Source: Erwinia typographi | GTDB taxonomy: Bacteria > Pseudomonadota > Gammaproteobacteria > Enterobacterales > Enterobacteriaceae | Reading direction: 5' to 3' | DNA: 45,037 nt | Assembly: GCF_000773975.1 (NCBI RefSeq) | Contig: NZ_JRUQ01000071.1 | Span: forward strand, 1 to 45,037 | Shown: in pieces, positions 1 through 6,649 of the stretch | How the letters are laid out: every line of letters begins with the position of its first letter | Numbering within the stretch: position 1 is the stretch's first letter | The notes under the pieces: generated by a model | The model's input: only the letters and a program-made list of their open reading frames with translations | The model's database searches: none | What the model was told of the DNA's origin: nothing | Position numbers and translations under genes: made by a program

Positions 1-207
1 ACGCCAGAAGCGTTCTGGTGGCGTCTGAGAGACGTAAATCAAAATTCAGCTTGTTAGCGGATAAAGAATTAGCGGGAACGAAAGATTTTGTGCTGAGGCA
101 AGGCGTCAAGTGCAGTGAAGGAAGGAGCATACTTCAGTATGTGACTGAGTTTACAAGCGCAGGCAACGCAGCATCAGTACGAAAGATTCGTTTCATGCAC
201 AGGAATT
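1..207 (+). other. 23S-5S rRNA internal transcribed spacer
   Basis: This stretch leads directly into the 5S gene and carries no credible reading frame. It opens with an imperfect hairpin (about 1-24, arms ACGCCAGAA and TTCTGG..TGGCGT), as enterobacterial spacers do just after the 23S 3' end. An A/T-rich run lies just before the 5S gene, where RNase E normally cuts the precursor. The 23S gene itself lies outside the window. The spacer is longer than the E. coli one because it holds a palindromic element (88-178). The gene order corresponds to the distal end of E. coli rrnE, which lies before metA. Confidence 0.8.
88..178. repeat. Palindromic repeat element inside the rRNA spacer, flanked by 10-bp direct repeats
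   Basis: The element is about 91 bp and forms an imperfect long inverted repeat (tgctg near 91-95, cagca near 169-173) around a central hairpin GCATAC-TTCA-GTATGTG. It is bracketed by two exact copies of ACGAAAGATT (78-87 and 179-188), the pattern left by a target duplication on insertion. The layout (aaggcg-caagtg, a central gcatac/gtatgtg hairpin, then a gcaacgcagca end) resembles the ERIC/YPAL-like intergenic palindromes of Enterobacterales. That resemblance is from memory and is inference. Confidence 0.5.
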
Positions 208-327
208 TGCCTGGCGGCTTTAGCGCGGTGGTCCCACCTGACCCCATGCCGAACTCAGAAGTGAAACGCCGTAGCGCCGATGGTAGTGTGGGGTCTCCCC
301 ATGCGAGAGTAGGGAACTGCCAGGCAT
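208..327 (+). rRNA. rrf: 5S ribosomal RNA
   Basis: A 120-nt gene that matches E. coli 5S rRNA almost base for base. It starts with TGCCTGGCGG, contains the GTAGCGCGGTGG-like and CCATGCCGAACTCAGAAG segments, and ends with GAACTGCCAGGCAT, which pairs with the 5' end to form helix I. The visible difference is near position 10 of the gene (ctttag in place of ccgtag). It is the last gene of an rRNA operon transcribed on the plus strand, followed by terminators T1 and T2. Short frames read across it are spurious. Confidence 0.97.
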
Positions 328-371
328 CAAACAAGTAAAAAGGCCACCCGGAAGGGTGGCCTTTTTGCGTT
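315..371 (+). repeat. 57-bp exact direct repeat, copy 1 (5S tail plus T1)
   Basis: This copy covers the last 13 nt of the 5S gene, the short spacer and the whole T1 hairpin with its T-run. An identical 57-bp copy lies at 511-567 and includes T2. E. coli rrnB also repeats the 5S tail (aactgccaggcat) before T2, but there T1 and T2 hairpins differ; here they are identical. Confidence 0.9.
337..368 (+). terminator. rRNA operon terminator T1
   Basis: Stem AAGGCCACCC / GGGTGGCCTT with loop GGAA, followed by TTTTT, placed 9 nt after the 5S gene. It corresponds in position to rrnB T1 of E. coli. An A-run on the other side makes it usable in both directions. Confidence 0.92.
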
Positions 372-510
372 CAGGTCATTCCGAATCCCCGGAAAGCAGT
401 AACGGGTTATCCGGGGCAGTTCGCTACTCTCAGAGAGCAGGACAGACAAACCGGGAGGTGCAGTCTGAACGTTGCAGAGCAACGGCCCGGAGGGTGAACG
501 TGAGTTCATC

Positions 511-567
511 AACTGCCAGGCATCAAACAAGTAAAAAGGCCACCCGGAAGGGTGGCCTTTTTGCGTT
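511..567 (+). repeat. 57-bp exact direct repeat, copy 2 (pseudo-5S tail plus T2)
   Basis: Second copy of the repeat at 315-371. The region between the copies keeps E. coli rrnB features, such as GAACGTTGC-AGAGCAACGG and CCCGGAGGGTG, so the architecture is the ancestral T1-T2 layout. The identical hairpins suggest gene conversion or recent duplication. Confidence 0.88.
533..564 (+). terminator. rRNA operon terminator T2
   Basis: The same hairpin and T-run as T1. With A-runs on both sides it should also stop transcription arriving from the minus-strand peptidase operon. Confidence 0.9.
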
Positions 568-570
568 TAA

Positions 571-594
571 AGCCTCCTGAATCCACAGGAGGCT
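571..594 (-). terminator. Hairpin at the end of the peptidase operon
   Basis: Perfect 9-bp stem AGCCTCCTG / CAGGAGGCT, whose last base falls in the stop codon of the M28 gene. On the minus strand it is followed by TTTAAACG, a weak T-run, and then by the bidirectional T2 hairpin, so the two probably act together. Confidence 0.55.
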
Positions 595-2273
595 CAGCGC
601 AGCAAAGCCTGACTTTGCTGAAGCAGGAAAATTGCCCGATCGCGCTGACGGTAAAACTGCGTGGTTGCCATCAGAAAGGCGTGAGGTGATGTTGTGGCCT
701 GCTGATACCCGCGTAAAATCTGTAGGCCGGGATAGGCACCGCCATGGTAACTCCGGTCGTAGTGGAAATCATCGGTCGAGCTGTAGCGAACCCTATGCCA
801 CAAGCCGACTGCGACCTTAATCGATTGTTCCCTCTCTTCAGTCCATACTCCTTCCAGAGCCCTAATTTGCTGCTCTATAGCGACCAGCGTCTCTCTCAGG
901 GAAGTCAAATCGAAACGGGGGTCAAGAGACAGCTTTAAGTTGTCCAGCTCTTCCTGCATCTGGATAAGGCAAGCTATGGGATCAACAGGCAGCGCTGTCT
1001 CAGTCAGCAGTTCGCTCAGCCAGTGGAGATGGATCTGGCAATCTCGCCATAGCAAAGCGCTGTCCACTTTGTCCCGGGTATCGGCTTCAGTGTGCCACCA
1101 CCACCCTCCGCCGCTGCCTGGTGACTGACTGGTTCGGGTTTCGGGTTCTTCCCTGAAAGCAAAATGTAGCGGGATGCCGCAGTTCCAGAATGACTGATCG
1201 CCGCCTTTACCTAACGGCGCGATCCGCCGGGCATCCTTTCCCGTTATCTTGCGAATTGCCCGGTTCAGAAAGAGAAGATTTTCTGCCCCGCTGGCATTGA
1301 CCACGACTTCGCTCGCGCCCAGGCAGCCGGGAGAATCGACATTAATATGCGCCACACATTGCTGCTGTAAGATCCTCCTGTAGCGATCGGCGAACCAGGT
1401 CGACCCGCCATAGCGAGCGTTCGAGTGTCCGGGCCACCAGGCGATACGCAACCCACGTTTCAACTGGGGTTGCAGGCGATGGAAATGGGCGGCAGCCGCC
1501 AGGCATAAAGCGTTGCCCGTTGCGTTATCGGTCATTCCCTCGTGCCAGGAGTCATAGTGGCAGGAGAGCAGAACAAATTCGTCGATCTCGCCGGGAATAT
1601 CAACAACTGGCAGGCTACAGTCGGCTACATGCTCGTTTAGCTCGGTACGCAATACGGCCATAATGGGGTCGCTATGCTGGCGAAGGATTTCCAGTAATAG
1701 CTGGCCCTGTTGGTGGTTAACCGAGATTACCGGGATAGTGGGATAAAGCGGCTGGTCGTCAGGGACTGGCGTCCCCCAAATCGGGCCTACGGTTTCCTCA
1801 TGTAGCGCTTGTTCAGCGGAGCCCCAGATATGAACCAGCCCCAGCGCGCCAGCGCGATTGAGCCGCTGGACATAGTCCTCGAACCCCTGATCGGCGATGA
1901 CGATTTTTCCCCGAACCGAAGTTTCCCACGCGGAAACCTCAAGGTCGGGGATAGCTTGCAGGCAACGAACGTCATAAAACAATGGGCCTTCTACGCCCTC
2001 AGGGCGAGATGCGGAAAAGGATCGCGTTTTTGCCTGGCCCTGCCATGCGGGCACATCAGGCAAAACCAGCGATCCCATCAGAGGATCGCTCAGCCAAAGC
2101 GGGCAGCGGTGGCGCACTGGCGAAAGGCCCATGACGTGGAGTTGCTCAATGAGAATATCGACCGCGCGCTCCGCTTCTTCGCTACCAGACAGACGATGAA
2201 GGGGTTCAAAGCTATCCAGCAGATTCTCCATCAGCGGTACAAGGACGTCATCCTGCGCCTCATTTTGCCGCAT
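594..2273 (-). CDS. M28-family metallopeptidase-like protein with PA-type insert
   Basis: A 559-aa protein without signal peptide, so probably cytoplasmic. Residues about 90-200 resemble a protease-associated (PA) domain; the zinc-peptidase fold starts near 232. Metal-site motifs are CHYDSWHEGMTDNATGN (His239, Asp241, Asp249), INVDSPG (Asp313) and WWHTEADTRDKVD (His394). Where M28 enzymes have a Glu-Glu pair before Gly-x-x-Gly-Ser, this protein reads PGHSNARYGGS (281-291), so both the general base and one ligand seem replaced. It may be a divergent aminopeptidase or have lost activity. The start has a GGAGA ribosome site and overlaps the binding-protein gene by 14 bp, so the two are translationally coupled. 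It is the last gene of a three-gene operon and probably acts on peptides or N-acyl amino acids; the substrate is unknown. Confidence 0.82.
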   Translation of the reverse strand: MRQNEAQDDVLVPLMENLLDSFEPLHRLSGSEEAERAVDILIEQLHVMGLSPVRHRCPLWLSDPLMGSLVLPDVPAWQGQAKTRSFSASRPEGVEGPLFYDVRCLQAIPDLEVSAWETSVRGKIVIADQGFEDYVQRLNRAGALGLVHIWGSAEQALHEETVGPIWGTPVPDDQPLYPTIPVISVNHQQGQLLLEILRQHSDPIMAVLRTELNEHVADCSLPVVDIPGEIDEFVLLSCHYDSWHEGMTDNATGNALCLAAAAHFHRLQPQLKRGLRIAWWPGHSNARYGGSTWFADRYRRILQQQCVAHINVDSPGCLGASEVVVNASGAENLLFLNRAIRKITGKDARRIAPLGKGGDQSFWNCGIPLHFAFREEPETRTSQSPGSGGGWWWHTEADTRDKVDSALLWRDCQIHLHWLSELLTETALPVDPIACLIQMQEELDNLKLSLDPRFDLTSLRETLVAIEQQIRALEGVWTEEREQSIKVAVGLWHRVRYSSTDDFHYDRSYHGGAYPGLQILRGYQQATTSPHAFLMATTQFYRQRDRAIFLLQQSQALLR

Positions 2274-3066
2274 TCGCCGTCTCCGTGCGGGTAACTTTCA
2301 TCTCAATGTCGCCGAAGTAGTGCTGTTTAATCTTCTGCCAGGTGCCGTCAGCCATGATTTTCGCCAGCCCTTCATTCAGCATCTTTTGCGTCTTTTCATC
2401 GCCTTTGCGCACGCCATAGGCAGAGCCAATACTGAAGATTACATCATCGCGAACTTCCGGACCGGTCAGGGCAAACTCTTTCCCTTCTGGCTTCTGCAGG
2501 AAACCAAAGGTGACGGCAACTGCCGGGCTCAGCGCGCCGTCAAGACGCCCGGCGGCCAGGTCCTGATAAATGACGTCCTGATCGGGATAGGTTTTGATCT
2601 CCACCCCCTTAGGGGCCCAATACTTATTCGCGTACATTTCCTGAATCGAACCTTGCTGCACGGCGATATTTTTGCCCTGAAGCGATTCTGCGGTGGGCTG
2701 TAAGTGAGTGTCTTTACGGGCCACCAGCTGTGAGGGAACGTGATAAATAAAGTGGCTGAAATCGATCGATTTCTTACGCTTCTCGGTGGCGCCCAGCGGA
2801 GAAATAAAATCTACTTTTTTGGCCATCAGCGAGGGGATCTCGGCGTCAAAGCTGCTGACGACATACTCGCATTTAACCGCAACGGCTTTGCAGACGGCAT
2901 TGGTTATGTCGATTTCAAAGCCGGTGGGTTTGCCGTTGACATCGCGATACTGGAAAGGAGGATAGGTCAGGTCGGCGGCAACGCGCAGCGTCTCACCTGA
3001 AGCCAGCGCTGATGAGCAGCAGAGGGCTAGCGCCGTCAGCGTCAGAACGGGGGTCATTTTGATCAT
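2260..3066 (-). CDS. Periplasmic amino-acid-type solute-binding protein (SBP_bac_3 family)
   Basis: A 268-aa protein. The chosen ATG (3066) overlaps the stop of the M20 gene as ATGA and has AGGAGA seven bases upstream. The longer frame from 3102 has no such support. Residues 1-22 form a signal peptide (ending SSALA). The mature part begins LRVAADLTYPPFQYRD and has GFEIDITNAVCKAV, typical of ABC importers for polar amino acids and opines. No permease or ATPase gene lies nearby, so it must use a transporter encoded elsewhere or act as a sensor. Placement between two peptidase-type genes suggests it captures the amino acid or conjugate they process. Ligand unknown. Confidence 0.88.
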   Translation of the reverse strand: MIKMTPVLTLTALALCCSSALASGETLRVAADLTYPPFQYRDVNGKPTGFEIDITNAVCKAVAVKCEYVVSSFDAEIPSLMAKKVDFISPLGATEKRKKSIDFSHFIYHVPSQLVARKDTHLQPTAESLQGKNIAVQQGSIQEMYANKYWAPKGVEIKTYPDQDVIYQDLAAGRLDGALSPAVAVTFGFLQKPEGKEFALTGPEVRDDVIFSIGSAYGVRKGDEKTQKMLNEGLAKIMADGTWQKIKQHYFGDIEMKVTRTETANAAK

Positions 3067-4271
3067 TGTTTCTCTCCTGCCAGGACCGTTTGTGAGTGCC
3101 ATTGAATAAATTCGTTTTTCACCGCAGCCAACTGAGCGTCGTCATGGCATAAATCATAAGCGGTCATTGCCAGCGCCTTTGCGGCCGTCAGCATGGCGCT
3201 CAGGCCCTCTTCAGACCCCGCCGCCGCAGCGAACTCGGGCGTATGGGGAGTCACGTCGCCGATACGCAGATAAGGATGAATGGCCGCCGTAACCTGGCTG
3301 ACGTTGCCGATATCTGAGGAGCCAACGCCGCCGCTGGTTGGCGGGTCGTAGCTGTCCACGCCAAGCTGCGTAAGGTTGTCGGTAAAACAGGCGGCCAGCG
3401 CCAGATTGTTGTTGCGCTCGGCGTAAATCAAACCTTCGTCAATCTCCACTCTTGCGCCGGTCATTTCGGCTGCGCCTTGCACGACGGCATAAACTTTCCG
3501 GCGGACTTCACTTAGTCCGGCTACCGTAGCGGCGCGCAGGATAAATTTGGCTTCAGCATAGGCAGGAACAATGTTCGCGGCGCTGCCACCGTGGGTTATG
3601 ACGCCATGCACGCGTACGTCATCGGTAAAGAACTGACGAAGCGCGTTGATGCCGTTGAAGGTATGAAGCACCGCATCCAGCGCGCTGATTCCCTGCTGTG
3701 GGGCAGAGGCCGCATGTGCCGCTTTGCCATAGAATTTAAACGTGGAGTCATGGCAGGCGAGGGCGCCCCGCAGCACCATATTCTTCTCTCGCGGGTGAAA
3801 CATCATCACCGCGTCGACACCTTCAAATACACCTTTCTCCACCATGATGATTTTACCGCCGCCATCCTCTTCGGCCGGCGTACCAATCACCTCTATACAG
3901 CCAGTAAACTCAACGTCTGCCGCTTTCAACGCCAGCGCTGCCGCAACTGAAGCGGTGCCGATCAGGTTATGACCACAGGCATGTCCCAGCTCCGGCAGCG
4001 CATCATATTCCGCCAGCAATGCGATGGTTGGACCGCCCTGTCCTCGTCTCCAGCTGGCGCGAAACGCTGTTTCCAGGCCGCCAGTGCCGGTTTCTATGGC
4101 GAAACCTGCCGCCCGCAGCGGCTCGATCAGTTCCGCCGCCGAGCGGTGCTCTTCGAAGCTCAGTTCAGGATGCTGGTGCAGGCTCAACGCCAGATCGCGC
4201 ATCGCCGGACCGATCCGATCTGTCGCATAAATAATTTTATCTTTCTGCGCGCTGATGGTGCGTTCAGACAT
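3063..4271 (-). CDS. M20-family amidohydrolase (AbgB / aminoacylase type)
   Basis: A 402-aa cytoplasmic zinc hydrolase. Metal and catalytic residues are visible: LAEYDALPELGHACGHN (Asp90 region, Cys99, His101), TPAEEDGGG (Glu134, Glu135), MFHP (His159) and a C-terminal HTPEF. A dimerisation domain (about 175-300) includes FKFYGKAAHAASAPQQGISALD, characteristic of the group that includes p-aminobenzoyl-glutamate hydrolase subunits and N-acyl-amino-acid hydrolases. It likely cleaves an amide bond to free an amino acid. First gene of the minus-strand operon, transcribed away from the LysR gene, which probably controls it. The exact substrate cannot be read from the sequence. Confidence 0.88.
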   Translation of the reverse strand: MSERTISAQKDKIIYATDRIGPAMRDLALSLHQHPELSFEEHRSAAELIEPLRAAGFAIETGTGGLETAFRASWRRGQGGPTIALLAEYDALPELGHACGHNLIGTASVAAALALKAADVEFTGCIEVIGTPAEEDGGGKIIMVEKGVFEGVDAVMMFHPREKNMVLRGALACHDSTFKFYGKAAHAASAPQQGISALDAVLHTFNGINALRQFFTDDVRVHGVITHGGSAANIVPAYAEAKFILRAATVAGLSEVRRKVYAVVQGAAEMTGARVEIDEGLIYAERNNNLALAACFTDNLTQLGVDSYDPPTSGGVGSSDIGNVSQVTAAIHPYLRIGDVTPHTPEFAAAAGSEEGLSAMLTAAKALAMTAYDLCHDDAQLAAVKNEFIQWHSQTVLAGEKQ

Positions 4272-4331
4272 AATGGCCCCCCAAAAAGGTGCAGTTAATT
4301 TCCGTAAAACCAGTGTCTTAAACAGGTATAG

Positions 4332-4413
4332 GCTTTTTTATACGCAATTCCCAATTGAGCTTTTTTATGGCTTGCAAAGGTCAGCCAAAAAATATTTTAT
4401 GGATAAGGCTGAC
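4332..4413. promoter_or_regulatory. Divergent promoter region with probable LysR sites
   Basis: The 161-bp gap between the M20 and LysR genes is A/T rich and holds three repeat signals. GCTTTTTTAT occurs twice in direct orientation (4332-4341, 4359-4368). Between them lies the palindrome CAATTCCCAATTG (4345-4357). A wider inverted repeat GTCAGCC / GGCTGAC (4380-4386, 4407-4413) surrounds a 20-nt A/T-rich core just before the LysR start. Regulators of this family usually bind such sites in the divergent region. Which repeat is the operator is not known. Confidence 0.5.
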
Positions 4414-4432
4414 AAGGTAAAACGAGGGTGAG

Positions 4433-5284
4433 ATGAACGAGAAAGACTGGCTGATTATTCGTACCGTCTGGCAGTACAAAAATATCACTCGCGCTGCAGA
4501 GGAGCTGTTCACCTCCCAGCCTGCATTGAGCTACCGACTACGGCAGATTGAGCGCAAGCTGGCGATCCAACTGTTTGAAGAAGGGGGGCGTGGTCTGAAC
4601 TTTACCGCCCAGGGCCGCTATCTGGCGCAGCATGCAGAAACGGTTCTCGATGAACTTCAGCTGTTGCGCACCACCCTGCAAAGCCTGAACGGTCCACAGC
4701 AAGGCGAATTGCGGATCGGGGTTTCCAGCAACTTTGCTGCCTACCGTCTGCCGGACCTGCTGGCCGAATTCTGCCAGCGGCATGGGGGAATTAATGTCAG
4801 CTTAGTTAGCGGGTTAAGCGAGGAAATGTACCTTAAGCTTCAGCGCGGTGATGTCCATCTTGCGCTGGTGAAAGACGACTATGGTTGGAAAGAGGGAAAG
4901 CGGCTGATTGATGAGGATGATTATTATCTGATTAGCAGTCAGCCGATCGATCTGGCGCTGCTGCCACACTTGCCGCAGATTAAAATCAGCCACGGCGGGC
5001 ATATTACTAAACTTATTGAGCGCTGGTGGAATGCTAACTATTCGCTGGCTCCCCGCGTGGCGATGAGCGTGGATAAGCTGGAAGTCTGCCTCGCGATGGT
5101 GGAGCGCGGCCTGGGCTATGCCATTGTCTCCAGCTATCAGCCGCTGGCTCCGTCGCTCTTTCGCACACCAATCGCGGTAGGAGGGGAAGCGGTAAAAAGC
5201 CGGACCTGGCTTCTGTATCGCCATGCCAGCACGGACGCCGCCGTGACGCTCCCATTTATCGAGATGTTCAGCGACCAGAGATGA
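4433..5284 (+). CDS. LysR-type transcriptional regulator
   Basis: A 283-aa protein. The N-terminal winged helix-turn-helix (residues 1-60) reads NITRAAEELFTSQPALSYRLRQIERKL followed by LFEEGGRGLNFTAQG, the standard LysR pattern. Residues about 90-283 form the periplasmic-binding-protein-like effector domain (GELRIGVSSNFAAYRLPDLL). It starts at an ATG preceded by GAGGGTGAG and is divergent from the M20/binding-protein/M28 operon, its likely target. The inducer is probably a substrate or product of that operon. It ends about 106 bp before metA; a regulatory link to metA is not indicated because MetJ boxes lie between. Confidence 0.9.
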   Translation: MNEKDWLIIRTVWQYKNITRAAEELFTSQPALSYRLRQIERKLAIQLFEEGGRGLNFTAQGRYLAQHAETVLDELQLLRTTLQSLNGPQQGELRIGVSSNFAAYRLPDLLAEFCQRHGGINVSLVSGLSEEMYLKLQRGDVHLALVKDDYGWKEGKRLIDEDDYYLISSQPIDLALLPHLPQIKISHGGHITKLIERWWNANYSLAPRVAMSVDKLEVCLAMVERGLGYAIVSSYQPLAPSLFRTPIAVGGEAVKSRTWLLYRHASTDAAVTLPFIEMFSDQR

Positions 5285-5340
5285 AACATTTTCAACTACC
5301 TGATGAAACCTCGACATTTGCCGGTCATCACGTTATCTTT

Positions 5341-5372
5341 GGCTGTCTGGATGTCTAAACGTTTAAATGGTT
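5341..5372 (+). promoter_or_regulatory. MetJ operator of metA (met boxes)
   Basis: Adjacent 8-bp units GGATGTCT and AAACGTTT, with a looser GGCTGTCT before them, approximate the AGACGTCT met box. The core GGATGTCTAAACGT is the same as I recall it upstream of E. coli metA. MetJ with S-adenosylmethionine would repress here. Confidence 0.8.
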
Positions 5373-5390
5373 AATTGAGGAAGCAAGGTT

Positions 5391-6320
5391 ATGCCAATCA
5401 GGGTGCCCGATGAATTACCAGCCGTGAGTTTTCTGCGCAACGAGAATGTCTTTGTGATGACCTCCTCGCGTGCCAGTACTCAGGAAATCCGTCCGTTGAA
5501 GGTGCTGGTGCTGAATCTGATGCCAAAAAAGATTGAGACAGAGAACCAATTTCTGCGCCTGCTTTCCAACTCGCCGCTGCAAATTGATATTCAGCTTCTG
5601 CGCATCGACAGCCGCGAAACCCGCAACACGCCGATGGAGCATTTGAATAACTTTTACTGTAATTTCGAAGATATTCAGCATGATAACTACGATGGGCTGA
5701 TCGTTACCGGTGCACCTTTAGGGCTGGTAGATTTTAATGACGTTGCCTGGTGGCCGCAGATCCAGCGGGTGCTGCACTGGGCAAAAGAGCACGTCACCTC
5801 AACGCTGTTTGTCTGTTGGGCCGTGCAGGCTGCGCTAAATATTCTGTATGGCATTCCCAAGCAGACGCGTGAAACCAAGCTTTCTGGCGTGTACGATCAC
5901 CAGATCCTGCATCCTCATGCACTGTTAACCCGGGGATTTGACGATACCTTCCTGGCACCGCACTCGCGCTACGCGGATTTCCCTACTCAGCTTCTGCGTG
6001 ATTACACCGATCTGGAAATTTTTGCTGAATCGGATCAAACCGGAGCCTATCTGTTTGCCAGCAAGGATAAGCGACTGGCCTTTGTGACCGGGCATCCAGA
6101 GTATGATGCTCTGACCCTTTCCGGTGAATATCATCGCGACTATCAGGCCGGGCTGAATCCGGCTATTCCGTTTAATTATTTTCCGCAGAATAACCCGGAA
6201 CTGCCGCCGCGCGCCAGCTGGCGTAGCCATGGTAACCTGCTGTTTTCTAACTGGTTGAACTATTACGTTTATCAGATCACGCCGTTCGATTTGCGCCATA
6301 TGAATCCCAGCCTGGACTAA
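5391..6320 (+). CDS. metA: Homoserine O-succinyltransferase
   Basis: 309 aa, the same length as E. coli MetA and collinear with it. It transfers succinyl from succinyl-CoA to homoserine, the first committed step of methionine synthesis, in the cytoplasm. The nucleophile lies in [11 protein letters not shown] (Cys142), and the His-Glu of the catalytic triad in TGHPEYD (His235, Glu237). The N-terminus [12 protein letters not shown] is conserved. A GAGGAAGCAAGG stretch precedes the ATG. It is a single-gene unit between MetJ boxes and a strong terminator. MetA is a known thermolabile protein in E. coli; nothing here shows whether that holds in this strain. Confidence 0.98.
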   Translation: MPIRVPDELPAVSFLRNENVFVMTSSRASTQEIRPLKVLVLNLMPKKIETENQFLRLLSNSPLQIDIQLLRIDSRETRNTPMEHLNNFYCNFEDIQHDNYDGLIVTGAPLGLVDFNDVAWWPQIQRVLHWAKEHVTSTLFVCWAVQAALNILYGIPKQTRETKLSGVYDHQILHPHALLTRGFDDTFLAPHSRYADFPTQLLRDYTDLEIFAESDQTGAYLFASKDKRLAFVTGHPEYDALTLSGEYHRDYQAGLNPAIPFNYFPQNNPELPPRASWRSHGNLLFSNWLNYYVYQITPFDLRHMNPSLD

Positions 6321-6332
6321 GCTGTCCGGGAT

Positions 6333-6372
6333 AAAAAAAGGGCCGTTCTCTGCAAGAGAATGGCCCTTTTTT
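6333..6372 (+). terminator. metA terminator
   Basis: Stem AAAAGGGCCgTTCTC / GAGAATGGCCCTTTT with loop TGCAA, an A-run before and a T-run after. It begins 12 nt after the metA stop and separates metA from aceB. Confidence 0.93.
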
Positions 6373-6500
6373 ATGGTCACAATCCTTATCTCATTGAAGC
6401 AAAATCTCATTGATCTTCCTGTATTTACAGAGACTTTTCTGTTTCTCAAATCCAATAATGAAACTCACTTCCCTTCATGTTTTACCTTTAATCATTTTAT

Positions 6501-6513
6501 TATCAATATGTTA
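6501..6513 (+). promoter_or_regulatory. Probable IHF site upstream of aceBAK
   Basis: TATCAATATGTTA is an exact match to the IHF consensus WATCAANNNNTTR, in a very A/T-rich segment about 55 bp upstream of the -10 element. In E. coli, IHF helps relieve IclR repression of aceBAK, so a site here is expected. IHF matches arise by chance in A/T-rich DNA, which lowers confidence. Confidence 0.6.
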
Positions 6514-6533
6514 AAGTGAAATTAATAATAAAA

Positions 6534-6573
6534 TGGAAATTGTTTTTGATTTTATTATTTGAATGTTTATATT
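6534..6573 (+). promoter_or_regulatory. aceBAK promoter and IclR operator
   Basis: The segment starting TGGAAATTGTTTTTGATTTT (6534-6553) repeats what I recall as the E. coli IclR operator upstream of aceB almost exactly, and continues to GAATG at 6561-6565. Within it TTGATT (6546-6551) and TATATT (6568-6573), 16 bp apart, form a good sigma-70 promoter, so IclR would cover the -35 element. The gap 6321-6649 otherwise holds only the metA terminator and the IHF site. Confidence 0.8.
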
Positions 6574-6649
6574 TTGATCCTGCGGGTTAAAAAGCACCCA
6601 ATGTCACAAAGGTCCTCCTGAGGACGCAACCAGGCTGGGAGTGAAAGCA

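Noticed and set aside
18..580. Short reading frames across the 5S gene and terminators (for example 18-338, 356-580)
   Set aside because: They lie over rRNA, spacer and terminator hairpins and have no ribosome site or protein-like composition.
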